Assembly: GCF_028356935.1 (NCBI RefSeq)
Contig: NZ_CP102798.1
Coordinates: 1,364,001-1,428,000, forward strand
DNA: 64,000 bases
Source: Lysinibacillus sp. OF-1
Lineage (GTDB): Bacteria; Bacillota; Bacilli; Bacillales_A; Planococcaceae
Direction of reading: 5' to 3'
Numbering within the stretch: position 1 is the stretch's first letter; the number at the start of each line of letters is the position of its first letter. The notes under the pieces are model-generated. The model had not been told where the DNA came from and searched no databases. It was given only the letters and a program-made list of their open reading frames with translations. The translations under genes and the position numbers were made by a program. Below are positions 36,400 to 44,972 of the stretch, one piece after another.

Positions 36400-37383
36400 A
36401 TGCACAAGATCAAAGGACTATTATTCTCAACGCTATTATTAGCAGGCATACTAGCAGGTTGCAATGAAACATCAGTTGAAAAGAAAGGCGTAGCTACAGA
36501 AGACACTTCTACCTCTGCGGTTAATGCAGATGCAACTCATTGGCCAAGAACCATTAAGGATGCTTTAGGTAAAGAAATTGTTATCGAGAAAAAACCAGAA
36601 AAAATAGTTTCCCTATGGTATTTTTATCCTGAAATACTAGTTGCATTAGGTGAGCCGCCTACAGCTTCTACTGACAAAGAGTATCTATCTTCTTTATCTT
36701 ATTTAAATGGAAAGCTAGATTCAACTGAAGAATTAGGAGATAAATTGTCTCCTAGTATTGAAAAAATTTTATCGACTGAGCCTGATTATATTTTAGCAAC
36801 GGAACATCATGAAAAATTATATGAGTCACTAGAAAAAGTTGCGCCAGTCATTACGCTGAAATCTAAGGACATCTATGATGACTGGCAATATGGCCTTCGT
36901 ACAGTAGCCGAGATTATTGGAAAGGAAGACGAAGCGGAAAAAGTAATTGATAAAATGATGCAAGAAATTACAATTGGTCGTGAAGCATTAAAGTCGATTC
37001 AAGGAGAGTCAGTAGCACTTGTGTTGTCTTGGGATGGAAAAACTTTTAATGTTCTAGGTGAAGAAAATCCTGTATATATTCTTGCGTTTGATAAAGAAAA
37101 GGGATTGGGGCTTACACCAGATATCACATTTAAAGGAAAAAATAATCAGTTTACTGCATTCGAAGGAATTTCAACAATTCAAGCAGACCATATTTTCCTT
37201 ATAGGTGACATTACAAAAAAGGAAACATTAATGAGTGAATTACAACAAAGTAATGTATGGAATAATATGAACGCCGTAAAAAAAGGGAATATTCATTTAA
37301 TGGATACTTCCGCTATTACTGGTGGTCCATTAGCTATTGAATACGCTTTGCAAAATATAACAAATGCCCTGCAAAAACAATAA
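36400..37383 (+). CDS. Siderophore-binding lipoprotein (FhuD/FecB family)
   Basis: A 327-residue binding protein. The signal peptide ends in lipobox LAGC and is followed by a Ser/Thr-rich linker and a two-lobed periplasmic-binding fold (RTIKDALGKEIVIEKKPEKIVSLWYFYPE). GGAGGA lies 7 bases before the ATG at 36400; an in-frame TTG at 36382 would overlap it. No permease or ATPase is adjacent, so it must share those of another system, perhaps the FecCDE-like set at 19-22 kb. The preceding AraC gene probably activates it. Confidence 0.87.
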   Translation: MHKIKGLLFSTLLLAGILAGCNETSVEKKGVATEDTSTSAVNADATHWPRTIKDALGKEIVIEKKPEKIVSLWYFYPEILVALGEPPTASTDKEYLSSLSYLNGKLDSTEELGDKLSPSIEKILSTEPDYILATEHHEKLYESLEKVAPVITLKSKDIYDDWQYGLRTVAEIIGKEDEAEKVIDKMMQEITIGREALKSIQGESVALVLSWDGKTFNVLGEENPVYILAFDKEKGLGLTPDITFKGKNNQFTAFEGISTIQADHIFLIGDITKKETLMSELQQSNVWNNMNAVKKGNIHLMDTSAITGGPLAIEYALQNITNALQKQ

Positions 37384-37450
37384 AACGAAGAATTTAATTC
37401 GAGAAACAAACAGTGTTAAGAAGGTCAATAGATGATAAGGAGAGATGGTT

Positions 37451-37789
37451 ATGCCCTACCAAGTTATAAATATAAAAGAAAATTTGTCTCAAATAAATGA
37501 GCTCTGGTCTCCGAAAGTTGTAGGTGAAATAAACGACTTTCAATTCAAACTAATTAAGATTGATGGAGATTTTATATGGCACGAGCATCAAGGTGCCGAT
37601 AAGGTATTTATTGTGCTAGAAGGAGAAATGTTCATTGCTTTTCGTGATGGCCAGGTAAAAATTTCTAAGGGAGAGATGTTTATTGTTCCGGGAGGAGCAG
37701 AGCAAAAGCCTTTCGCTGAAAAGGAATGCCATATTATGTTGGTTGAGCCTAAAGTTGCTGTAAACACTGGCGGTATTGAGTCTAAATAA
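37451..37789 (+). CDS. Small cupin-domain protein
   Basis: A 112-residue single-domain cupin. The first metal motif is seen in WHEHQGADKVFIVLEG (His residues and Glu), and the second region in MFIVPGGAEQKPF with fewer histidines. Small cupins of this type bind a metal and often a small organic ligand; no reaction can be assigned. AAGGAGAG spaces best with the ATG at 37451. It lies about 70 bp after the binding-protein gene and may be co-transcribed. A strong terminator lies 170 bp downstream. Confidence 0.8.
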   Translation: MPYQVINIKENLSQINELWSPKVVGEINDFQFKLIKIDGDFIWHEHQGADKVFIVLEGEMFIAFRDGQVKISKGEMFIVPGGAEQKPFAEKECHIMLVEPKVAVNTGGIESK

Positions 37790-37959
37790 ACGGCATCAAA
37801 TGCTACAGAGGATCTAATGTTTGTCATTAGTCCGAATTCAATATTTGAGAAAATGGTTCACGGCTAACTGAATGGGCAGTAAATGGATTAAATTGCTGTA
37901 TCGCAAATCGTAGAATTAACCTCTAGATAAATAAGTAGGACAAGAGGCAACATACAATG

Positions 37960-37998
37960 AAGGAGACCGTTCGTGTTAATTAAACGGTCTCCTTTTGT
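37960..37998 (+). terminator. Terminator after the cupin gene
   Basis: A perfect 12-bp stem AAGGAGACCGTT/AACGGTCTCCTT (37960-37971 with 37983-37994), then TTGTTTTT. Confidence 0.85.
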
Positions 37999-38267
37999 TT
38001 TTCTTATATTTATACTTCACTTCATTACATGTGGTCTATCTTCTGGATTCTGATTACCTACCTTTGCTACAGCATATGCAATAGTAAAATGAGATTGTTT
38101 ATTTGATTTCTTTCTATTGATTTTAATGAGTAGCTAAAATTGAAAAGATTGAAATTCATTCTAGGTAAAATATATTATTTTCATTTAATGCCATTTTTTT
38201 AACCTGATTTTAACCTTTCTACATTAATTTAGTGTAAGAGATACATCATTAAAGGAAGGTGTTTTAA
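37999..38267 (+). other. Upstream region of the tail-collar operon
   Basis: AT-rich, without a gene. AAAGGAAGGTG precedes the first collar gene. I could not place a confident promoter. Confidence 0.5.
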
Positions 38268-38774
38268 ATGGATCCATATGTTGGAGAAATTCGAATGTTT
38301 GCAGGTAATTATGCTCCAGATGGCTGGGCATTGTGCAATGGGCAACTCATATCCATTGCAGAAAATGAAGTACTTTATTCCTTAATTGGTACAACTTATG
38401 GCGGGAATGGACAAACGACATTCGCGTTACCAAATTTTCAAAGTAGAGTAGTTGTCCATCAAGGACAGAATCAAGCAACTGGTACGAACTATGTGATAGG
38501 TCAAATAGGAGGGGTGGAAACTGTCACTTTAAACACTTCACAGCTTCCAGCTCATACGCATCAAGTAAATGCTTTCTCACTTGAAGGTACAACACTGAGT
38601 CCTGAAAAAGCTGTTTGGGCAAAAAATATACAATATTCAACACAACCAGCAAATAGCACAATGAATGCAACAGTCGTTTCAAGTGTTGGAGGAAATACTC
38701 CTCATGACAATGTAATGCCGTTTCTGACAATTAGTTTTATTATCGCTCTTTACGGTATATACCCATCATTTTGA
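38268..38774 (+). CDS. Phage tail-collar domain protein (microcystin-dependent/MdpB type), copy 1
   Basis: A 168-residue protein of the tail-collar/MdpB family. The N-terminal collar motif is GEIRMFAGNYAPDGWALCNG, then LIGTTYGGNGQTTFALPN, and a late QLPAHTH histidine cluster. Family members form trimeric tips of phage fibres; free-standing bacterial copies have no settled function. It has no signal peptide. It is the first of three tandem paralogues, with the next starting 17 bp later. Confidence 0.9.
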   Translation: MDPYVGEIRMFAGNYAPDGWALCNGQLISIAENEVLYSLIGTTYGGNGQTTFALPNFQSRVVVHQGQNQATGTNYVIGQIGGVETVTLNTSQLPAHTHQVNAFSLEGTTLSPEKAVWAKNIQYSTQPANSTMNATVVSSVGGNTPHDNVMPFLTISFIIALYGIYPSF

Positions 38775-38791
38775 TTAGGAGGAATGAAAAG

Positions 38792-39292
38792 ATGAGTGAG
38801 CCATATGTAGGTGAAATCAGATTATTTAGCTTTGGAAGGGTCCCAAGAGGATGGGCATTATGCGATGGTCGAGTTTTGCCAATTAATACAAACCAAGCCC
38901 TATATTCCATATTGGGAACAACTTATGGTGGCGATGGCAGAACGACATTTGCATTGCCTGATTTAAGGGGGAGAGTTCCCGTTCATGTAGGTAACGGTGT
39001 CTCACTAGGACAAAAGGCGGGAGAAGAGACACATGTATTAACTATAAACGAAATGCCAGCTCATACACATGCAGTCAACGGTAGCTTGGACAGTGCTACG
39101 GTGAAAGCGGCTGCGGGTAATGTATGGGGGGCATCCACTAATAATATCTATTCTGATAATCAACTGAATACTTATATGAACACACAAGCATTGTCAACAT
39201 CAGGAAGTTCACTGCCCCATCAAAATATGCAGCCTTACAGTGTGGCAAATTATTGTATGGCTCTAGTTGGAATTTATCCATCAAGAAATTAA
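38792..39292 (+). CDS. Phage tail-collar domain protein, copy 2
   Basis: A 166-residue paralogue with GEIRLFSFGRVPRGWALCDG, TTYGGDGRTTFALPDLRGRV and MPAHTHAV. The variable middle (about 95-135) differs from copies 1 and 3, as expected of a surface-exposed insertion. AGGAGG spaces well with the ATG at 38792; an in-frame start at 38771 precedes it without support. No export signal is seen. Confidence 0.9.
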   Translation: MSEPYVGEIRLFSFGRVPRGWALCDGRVLPINTNQALYSILGTTYGGDGRTTFALPDLRGRVPVHVGNGVSLGQKAGEETHVLTINEMPAHTHAVNGSLDSATVKAAAGNVWGASTNNIYSDNQLNTYMNTQALSTSGSSLPHQNMQPYSVANYCMALVGIYPSRN

Positions 39293-39313
39293 GAAAAAAG
39301 GAGATGCAGGAAA

Positions 39314-39838
39314 ATGTCAGAAGCCTATATTGGAGAAATCAGAATATTTGGCGGTAATTTCGCACCAAAAGATTGGGCTTTATGTAATGGTCAGCTCTTA
39401 TCAATTACTTCCAATACAGCGTTATTTGCCATTTTAGGTGCAAATTATGGAGGAGATGGAAGGACCACCTTTGCTTTACCGAATCTAAATGGTAGGGCAG
39501 CGCTTCATCAAGGAACAGGAGCTGGATTAACACCGAGGAGTGTTGGAGCATCAGGGGGTGAAGCTACTGTTACGCTATTAACAACTCAAATGCCTAGTCA
39601 TCATCATATAGCTGCTTGTAACAATGTTCAAACTTCAAATAATGACCCAACTGGAGCAATATGGACAGAGCAACAGGGAAGAGGCTCTGTCCCTGTCTAT
39701 GCGACACAAGTAAATACACAAATGAGTTTATTGGCAATAGATGTAGTGGGTGGGAATCAACCACATAATAATATGCAACCATATCTTGGGTTGAACTTTA
39801 TCATTTGCTTAGCTGGAGAATGGCCTCCAAGGAGTTAA
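39314..39838 (+). CDS. Phage tail-collar domain protein, copy 3
   Basis: A 174-residue paralogue with GEIRIFGGNFAPKDWALCNG, ANYGGDGRTTFALPNLNGRA and MPSHHHI. AAGGAG precedes the ATG. It starts 21 bp after copy 2 and is followed 51 bp later by the large SLH surface protein, with no terminator between, so all four genes are probably one transcript. Confidence 0.9.
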   Translation: MSEAYIGEIRIFGGNFAPKDWALCNGQLLSITSNTALFAILGANYGGDGRTTFALPNLNGRAALHQGTGAGLTPRSVGASGGEATVTLLTTQMPSHHHIAACNNVQTSNNDPTGAIWTEQQGRGSVPVYATQVNTQMSLLAIDVVGGNQPHNNMQPYLGLNFIICLAGEWPPRS

Positions 39839-39889
39839 GAATGAATGAAATGAAGGATGTGAAACAATTATAAAGGAGTAGTGTAGAGA

Positions 39890-42800
39890 ATGGGGAAAAA
39901 GATAATAGCCATAACCTTGTGTTTTATGTTAGTAGTTTATAGTCAATTGACAGTCATATTGTTTGTTGCCCCTTTAAAAGCAGAGGCGGCTAATTGTGGA
40001 ACGTCTAATTATCCAACTTGTGTTCAAGATTTAACACAAGCAAATTGGCTAAGTGATACAACGAACGGATTTGAAGTGTCTGGCATTGCAGGGAATGATG
40101 GTATTCATTTATTCACGTATAGTAATGATGCACAATTTCCAGCTGGCTATTATTTTAATGCAGATGAATATTCAACACCAAAATCGATTAGAATCTCTGC
40201 AGGTGAAAGTTTTTCAGGTGGTGTCTTTGATTTAAAAACGTTAAAGATTAATACTATCAATTCACATGCCGAAAATGATGCCTTGTCTCTGACGATTCAA
40301 GGGTATGATGAAGCAGGAAATCCAAAAGGGAATCCAGTTGTTTTTAAGACAATTGCAAGGCATGACCCTATTTATGATATACCTATTAATATTGAGGGTA
40401 TTAACTCTTTTATCATTACTGCAAGTGTGCAATTTATCAATACTGTACAGGCGGGGTTGTGGGATTTAACGTTTACGGAATTTACGATAGATATACCAAA
40501 TAATAATCCTCCCAATAACCCACCGACATCTAGTAATGGAATCGTAAATGTAAACGAGGGGCAAATGTATACATTTGATAGTACTTCCTTCATTTTTAAT
40601 GATGCAGATGCTGGAGATACTTTGAAACAGATTCAAATCTCTACAATTCCTAATAGCGGACAACTCTTTCTCGATAACAATAATAATCAGCAATTTGAGG
40701 CAGGGGAAGCTATTGCAAATGGTGAGACAATAAGTAAAGCTGACTTAGATGTGGGTAAATTAAAATATATGACGGAAAATGGCTCTTCTGCATCTTTTAC
40801 ATTTAAGGTAAGTGACGGTATTGACTATAGCACTGTCTATACAATGAATCTAGTCGTTAATGCACGTCCTTCCGTGACCATTCCAACAACTATATCTAGC
40901 CCAACAAATAGCAATCCAATTTCTATAACGATTGTTTTCAGTGAGCCAGTGACTGGTTTAGCGGCTGGAGATATAACTGTTACAAATGGAACTATTCTAT
41001 CTATCACAGGAAGTGGTGCCACATATACTGCCCAAATATCACCAAATGTGGATGGAGCAGTGAAAATTAAAATTCCTGAAAATGTAGTTGCTAATAGCAG
41101 TGGCGCATTGAATAAAGCATCTGCGGAATATCAAATAATCTATGATAGTACACCACCTACGAATATTGAACTCAGTAATACTACTATAGAAGAAAAGAAG
41201 CCCATTGGTACAACTGTTGGAACAATGACGGCAACAGACTCAGGAAGTGCACAAACTTTTACGTATTCACTGCAATCTGGGGATATAAGCTTCTTTACAA
41301 TTGATGGAAATGTATTAAAGACAAATGCCCCGTTTGCCTATGATACGAAAAATAGTTATAAGATTACGATAAGAGTAACAGATGCTGCTGGTAATACGTT
41401 TGATAAGGAATTTACAATTCACATTACTAAAAATCATGCCCCAACAGGCACTATTATGATTAATGGTGGAGCAGGCTATACAAATACTACTAATGTTACT
41501 TTAACAATGACTGCAAGTGATTTAGAAGGAGAAGCGATAGAAATGCGCTTGTCAAATGATGGTACTACTTGGTCCGGTTGGGAGCCGCGTTTATCTCCAA
41601 GAAATTGGACATTGTCACCTGGTGAAGGTAGTAAAACCGTTTATATGCAACTAAGGGATACTGCTGGCAATATATCGAATACATTATCAAATACAATTGT
41701 GTTAGATACGACCCCTCCTACCATAACAGGAGTGACAAATAACGGTGTTTATAATACAGACGTAACAATTAGTTTCAGTGAAGGAACAGCGACATTAAAT
41801 GGTGCTCTCTTTACAAGTGGAAGCATTGTAAGTACATCTGGAAATTATACTTTGGTAGCAACAGATAACGCAGGTAATACAACAACAGTTTCATTTGTGA
41901 TTGATAAAACGATGCCACAAGCTGTAGAGGTGACGATTAAGTCGAATAATCATGATCCGACAAAGGCCAAGATAGGGGATACTATTACATTAACAATTAA
42001 GACAGATAAAAGTATTCAAGCACCTACAGTTAAGATTGCAGGAAAAGCCGCAACTGTCAATGGAGCTGCAACAAACTGGCAAGCAACATATATGGTAACA
42101 AATGGAGATATGGAGGGGACAACACCCTTTACCATAAATTTCAAAGATTTACTAGGCACTCCAGCAACAGAGGTCACTGATGTAACTGATGGAAGCTATG
42201 TCATAGTTGATAGTAGGAAGCCAACTGTTCAGCAGGTGACAATGGCATCTAATAATGCCAATCCATTAGTCGCGAAGGTAGATGATATTATCACAATAGA
42301 TTTTGTGACAAGTGAGGATATTCAATCACCCAATGTAACGATTCTCGGACAAACAGCCATCATAACCGATAAAGGTGATGGAGATGCTAAAACTTGGCAA
42401 GCAAGCTATACACTGAAATCTGGGGACACAGAGGGACCAATTAGCTTTGCAATTGATTATCGGGATTTAATGGGGCATGAAGGCATACAAGTAACGGAGG
42501 TTTCTTCAGGATCAATTGTGATATTTGATAAAAAATCTCCAGAAGTAACAGCTTATTTCCCAATACATCAAGCAATGGATGTACAGTTTACAGAAAATCT
42601 CGTATTAACATTTAATGAAAAGGTTTTACCTGTAACGAATAGAAATATTGTCATTCGTAATAGTTCAGACAATCAAGTTGTTGAAACAATTGAAGTTACG
42701 CAAGCAAACGTCTCTATTATTAATGAATCCGTGACAATTAATCCTACATTAGAATTAACCCAAAATACAGCTTACAGTATTCAAATTGATGCAGGTGCCT

Positions 42801-44470
42801 TTACTGATTTAGCGGGTAATGTGTATGAAGGTATTACTGATAATACTACCTGGAATTTTACAACGGGCGCACTGCCAACATATACAGTTACGTATGACGG
42901 TAACGGAGCTGAAGGAGGTAAAGTGCCAATTGATTCGAAGCAGTATATTGCTCACGAATTAATTAAAGTTATAGGCAATACAGGTAATTTAATGAAAGTC
43001 GGCTATACATTAATAGGATGGAATACAAGGTCTGATGGAAAAGGTGTTACTTACAAAGAGGGGCAAACCATTCAAATGGGGAAAGTGAATTTGATGTTGT
43101 ATGCTGTATGGACAAAAAACATTGTACCGGGAGATGGAGGATCGTCCACTCCAAGTCCAGCACCTGAACCAGGTCTGCCAAGTAATCAAGTAAAGGTGAA
43201 TGTTGTAGATCCGAATAAGCCAAACGAGGTTCTTCTTCAAACAGTGTTAACACGTCTATATATCAACGGTGAGATACAAGATACGGTAGCGTTTTCAATT
43301 GCCAATGCACAAGAGTTTCTTCGGAAATTAGTGAAGCTGGAAGAAAAACAATCTCGAATTGTCATACCAAATATGGAACCATCTGCAAGTGAAACAAAGG
43401 TGATACTTGCTAAAGAGGCAGCTAAACTATTAGTAGAAGGAAAATCTAGCTTTGGGATAGATATGAGGAATGTTAAAATCGAAATTCCATATAATTCAAT
43501 GTCAGATTTCAACGAGGATATTTATTTCCGAATTGTACCGATTAAGAGTACAATCTCACAGGAAGATATTGAAGAGCGTGAAAGGGCATTGGGATTAACA
43601 AAAGGTACGAAAGTGAAAGTTATCAGCCAACCATTAACAATTGAAACGAACTTGCAAAATCGTCAAGTGTCATTGCTACTACCACTGCCAAAGAACCTGA
43701 CATCCGTGCAAGAAAGAAATATAAGGGTTTATGTAGAACATAGTAATGGTACATCGGAATTATTGTCTGGAAGATTGGTAGAATTCAATAAAGGGCAGAC
43801 AGGTATCATTTTTGATGTACAGCATTTCTCTACTTTTTCTTTAGTACATTTAGAACAAAAAGAGCTAGAGAGAACATCCGTCCCTTACATCCAAGGCTAT
43901 GAAGATGGTACTTTCCGTCCGAATGAAAGTGTTACACGTTCACAAATGGCCGCAATGTTGGCAAGAAGTTTGAGTAATAATAATGTACCGGAAGTAACTG
44001 GAACTTTTTATAGAGATACAGCTCATTCATGGGCTAAACATGATATTGAGTATATCCGTACACAAGGAATCATGGAGGGACGACAAGATCATTCTTTTGG
44101 CCCCAATGATGAAATAACAAGAGCTCAAATGGCAGTTATTGCTATGCGTTGGCTTAATAAGCAATGCTCAGAGGAGACGACTGCTACTCCTTATTGCAAT
44201 CTAAAGATAGGTGATAAGAAATACCATGATGTAGCTTCTACGCATTGGGCTGCCCAGGCAATAGAGGCTATTAGTGAGATGGAGATCATGGTAGGTTCTG
44301 GAAATGGACAATTTAGCCCAGATGAAAAGCTAACACGTGCCCAAGCAGTAAAGGTATTAAATCGAATTTTTAATCGTCCAATACCAACTTTAGATTCAGA
44401 ACCAATCTTCAAGGATATACCAAAAGAACATTGGGCCTTTTTTGAAATTCAAGCAGCTACAATGAAATAA
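39890..44470 (+). CDS. Large SLH-anchored surface protein with Ig/cadherin-like repeats
   Basis: A 1526-residue secreted protein. A signal peptide (about 1-33) precedes an N-terminal domain that includes GTSNYPTC. A proline/asparagine-rich linker, cadherin-like and bacterial Ig-like modules follow, then two SNN-type repeats (KSNNHDP and ASNNANP, about 680-880) and a Big_5-like module. An InlB-type Listeria-Bacteroides repeat (TVTYDGNGAEGG to LMLYAVWTK, about 997-1073) follows. The C-terminus carries three SLH modules (about 1327-1520) that would bind secondary cell wall polymer. It is probably an adhesin or matrix protein. It follows three tail-collar genes and ends at a strong terminator. 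Confidence 0.88.
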   Translation: MGKKIIAITLCFMLVVYSQLTVILFVAPLKAEAANCGTSNYPTCVQDLTQANWLSDTTNGFEVSGIAGNDGIHLFTYSNDAQFPAGYYFNADEYSTPKSIRISAGESFSGGVFDLKTLKINTINSHAENDALSLTIQGYDEAGNPKGNPVVFKTIARHDPIYDIPINIEGINSFIITASVQFINTVQAGLWDLTFTEFTIDIPNNNPPNNPPTSSNGIVNVNEGQMYTFDSTSFIFNDADAGDTLKQIQISTIPNSGQLFLDNNNNQQFEAGEAIANGETISKADLDVGKLKYMTENGSSASFTFKVSDGIDYSTVYTMNLVVNARPSVTIPTTISSPTNSNPISITIVFSEPVTGLAAGDITVTNGTILSITGSGATYTAQISPNVDGAVKIKIPENVVANSSGALNKASAEYQIIYDSTPPTNIELSNTTIEEKKPIGTTVGTMTATDSGSAQTFTYSLQSGDISFFTIDGNVLKTNAPFAYDTKNSYKITIRVTDAAGNTFDKEFTIHITKNHAPTGTIMINGGAGYTNTTNVTLTMTASDLEGEAIEMRLSNDGTTWSGWEPRLSPRNWTLSPGEGSKTVYMQLRDTAGNISNTLSNTIVLDTTPPTITGVTNNGVYNTDVTISFSEGTATLNGALFTSGSIVSTSGNYTLVATDNAGNTTTVSFVIDKTMPQAVEVTIKSNNHDPTKAKIGDTITLTIKTDKSIQAPTVKIAGKAATVNGAATNWQATYMVTNGDMEGTTPFTINFKDLLGTPATEVTDVTDGSYVIVDSRKPTVQQVTMASNNANPLVAKVDDIITIDFVTSEDIQSPNVTILGQTAIITDKGDGDAKTWQASYTLKSGDTEGPISFAIDYRDLMGHEGIQVTEVSSGSIVIFDKKSPEVTAYFPIHQAMDVQFTENLVLTFNEKVLPVTNRNIVIRNSSDNQVVETIEVTQANVSIINESVTINPTLELTQNTAYSIQIDAGAFTDLAGNVYEGITDNTTWNFTTGALPTYTVTYDGNGAEGGKVPIDSKQYIAHELIKVIGNTGNLMKVGYTLIGWNTRSDGKGVTYKEGQTIQMGKVNLMLYAVWTKNIVPGDGGSSTPSPAPEPGLPSNQVKVNVVDPNKPNEVLLQTVLTRLYINGEIQDTVAFSIANAQEFLRKLVKLEEKQSRIVIPNMEPSASETKVILAKEAAKLLVEGKSSFGIDMRNVKIEIPYNSMSDFNEDIYFRIVPIKSTISQEDIEERERALGLTKGTKVKVISQPLTIETNLQNRQVSLLLPLPKNLTSVQERNIRVYVEHSNGTSELLSGRLVEFNKGQTGIIFDVQHFSTFSLVHLEQKELERTSVPYIQGYEDGTFRPNESVTRSQMAAMLARSLSNNNVPEVTGTFYRDTAHSWAKHDIEYIRTQGIMEGRQDHSFGPNDEITRAQMAVIAMRWLNKQCSEETTATPYCNLKIGDKKYHDVASTHWAAQAIEAISEMEIMVGSGNGQFSPDEKLTRAQAVKVLNRIFNRPIPTLDSEPIFKDIPKEHWAFFEIQAATMK

Positions 44471-44488
44471 AAACATAATGAACTTTTT

Positions 44489-44530
44489 AACGGATTTGGA
44501 ATTGCATAACTTCCAAATCCGTTTCTTTAT
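44489..44530 (+). terminator. Terminator of the collar/SLH operon
   Basis: A perfect 13-bp stem (44489-44501 with 44511-44523), then TCTTTATT. Confidence 0.85.
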
Positions 44531-44587
44531 TATTGATTTTTTATAACTGATAAAAGACTCCATATTCGATTCATCTAATTCTAGTAA

Positions 44588-44655
44588 CACTGCACGAATT
44601 AAAAGCACATTCCTTAATCGAGCTACAGCAGGAGATGACCCGAAAAAACAAGAGA
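44588..44655 (-). pseudogene. Third decayed fragment resembling the 79-1473 permease
   Basis: About 65 bp align with roughly 1066-1130 of the permease gene: AGCAC, CTA.AG, GCAGGAGATG.CC, GAAAAA and AGAGATAA occur in order without large gaps. It is the shortest and least certain of the three fragments and covers a different part of the gene. It lies between the collar/SLH operon terminator and the Fur-controlled promoter. Confidence 0.45.
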
Positions 44656-44822
44656 TAATCAATTTTAAAATATGTCAATGGAAGTTTTATTTTGAGACAC
44701 CACTTTTTTCATAAAAATAGAGATTTTTTTCTTATCAATCTGTTTTCATTGCTTCATAGACTTTTTGATTCTTACTTAACTTTTAAAATTGTTTAGGAAA
44801 AATAATCTATTTTGTATTAGTA

Positions 44823-44851
44823 TTGACAAATTAATGTATACATAATATCAT
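44823..44851 (+). promoter_or_regulatory. Promoter upstream of the IsdC-like gene
   Basis: Consensus TTGACA (44823-44828), a 17-bp spacer and TATCAT (44846-44851). A perfect Fur box begins 9 bp downstream, over the start of transcription. Confidence 0.65.
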
Positions 44852-44860
44852 TCAATTAGT

Positions 44861-44879
44861 GATAATGATTATCATTATC
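44861..44879 (+). promoter_or_regulatory. Perfect Fur box
   Basis: GATAATGATTATCATTATC, a full 19-bp match to the Fur consensus, placed at the predicted transcription start of the heme island's first promoter. Confidence 0.92.
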
Positions 44880-44909
44880 ATGATTAATATGTCGAACACG
44901 CAGAATAAT

Positions 44910-44940
44910 AAAAAGGGATATTTTCTAATATCCCTTTTTA
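44910..44940 (+). terminator. Intrinsic terminator in the leader of the IsdC-like gene
   Basis: A perfect 13-bp stem (44910-44922 with 44927-44939), a 4-base loop and a T run inside the right arm. It lies between the Fur-boxed promoter and the NEAT gene, with only about 30 bp left to the coding start. Confidence 0.8.
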
Positions 44941-44953
44941 TATGCATAGTGTT

Positions 44954-44972
44954 GATAATGATTATCAATTGA
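44954..44972 (+). promoter_or_regulatory. Second, partial Fur box before the IsdC-like gene
   Basis: The first 14 bases, GATAATGATTATCA, match the consensus exactly and the tail diverges (15 of 19 overall). It directly precedes the ribosome site. Confidence 0.55.

Larger units (their letters stand above)
44859..44940 (+). ncRNA. Candidate Fur-regulated short RNA or attenuated leader
   Basis: From the promoter at 44823-44851 a transcript would begin near 44859 and meet an intrinsic terminator at 44910-44940, giving an RNA of about 80 nucleotides with no reading frame. This size and control recall the Fur-regulated small RNA FsrA of Bacillus, but I see no sequence proof of homology. It may instead be the attenuated leader of the following NEAT gene. 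Confidence 0.3.

Noticed and set aside
38268..39838. Prophage tail module
   Set aside because: Only collar-domain proteins are present; there is no baseplate, tape measure, holin, lysin, integrase or att repeat nearby.
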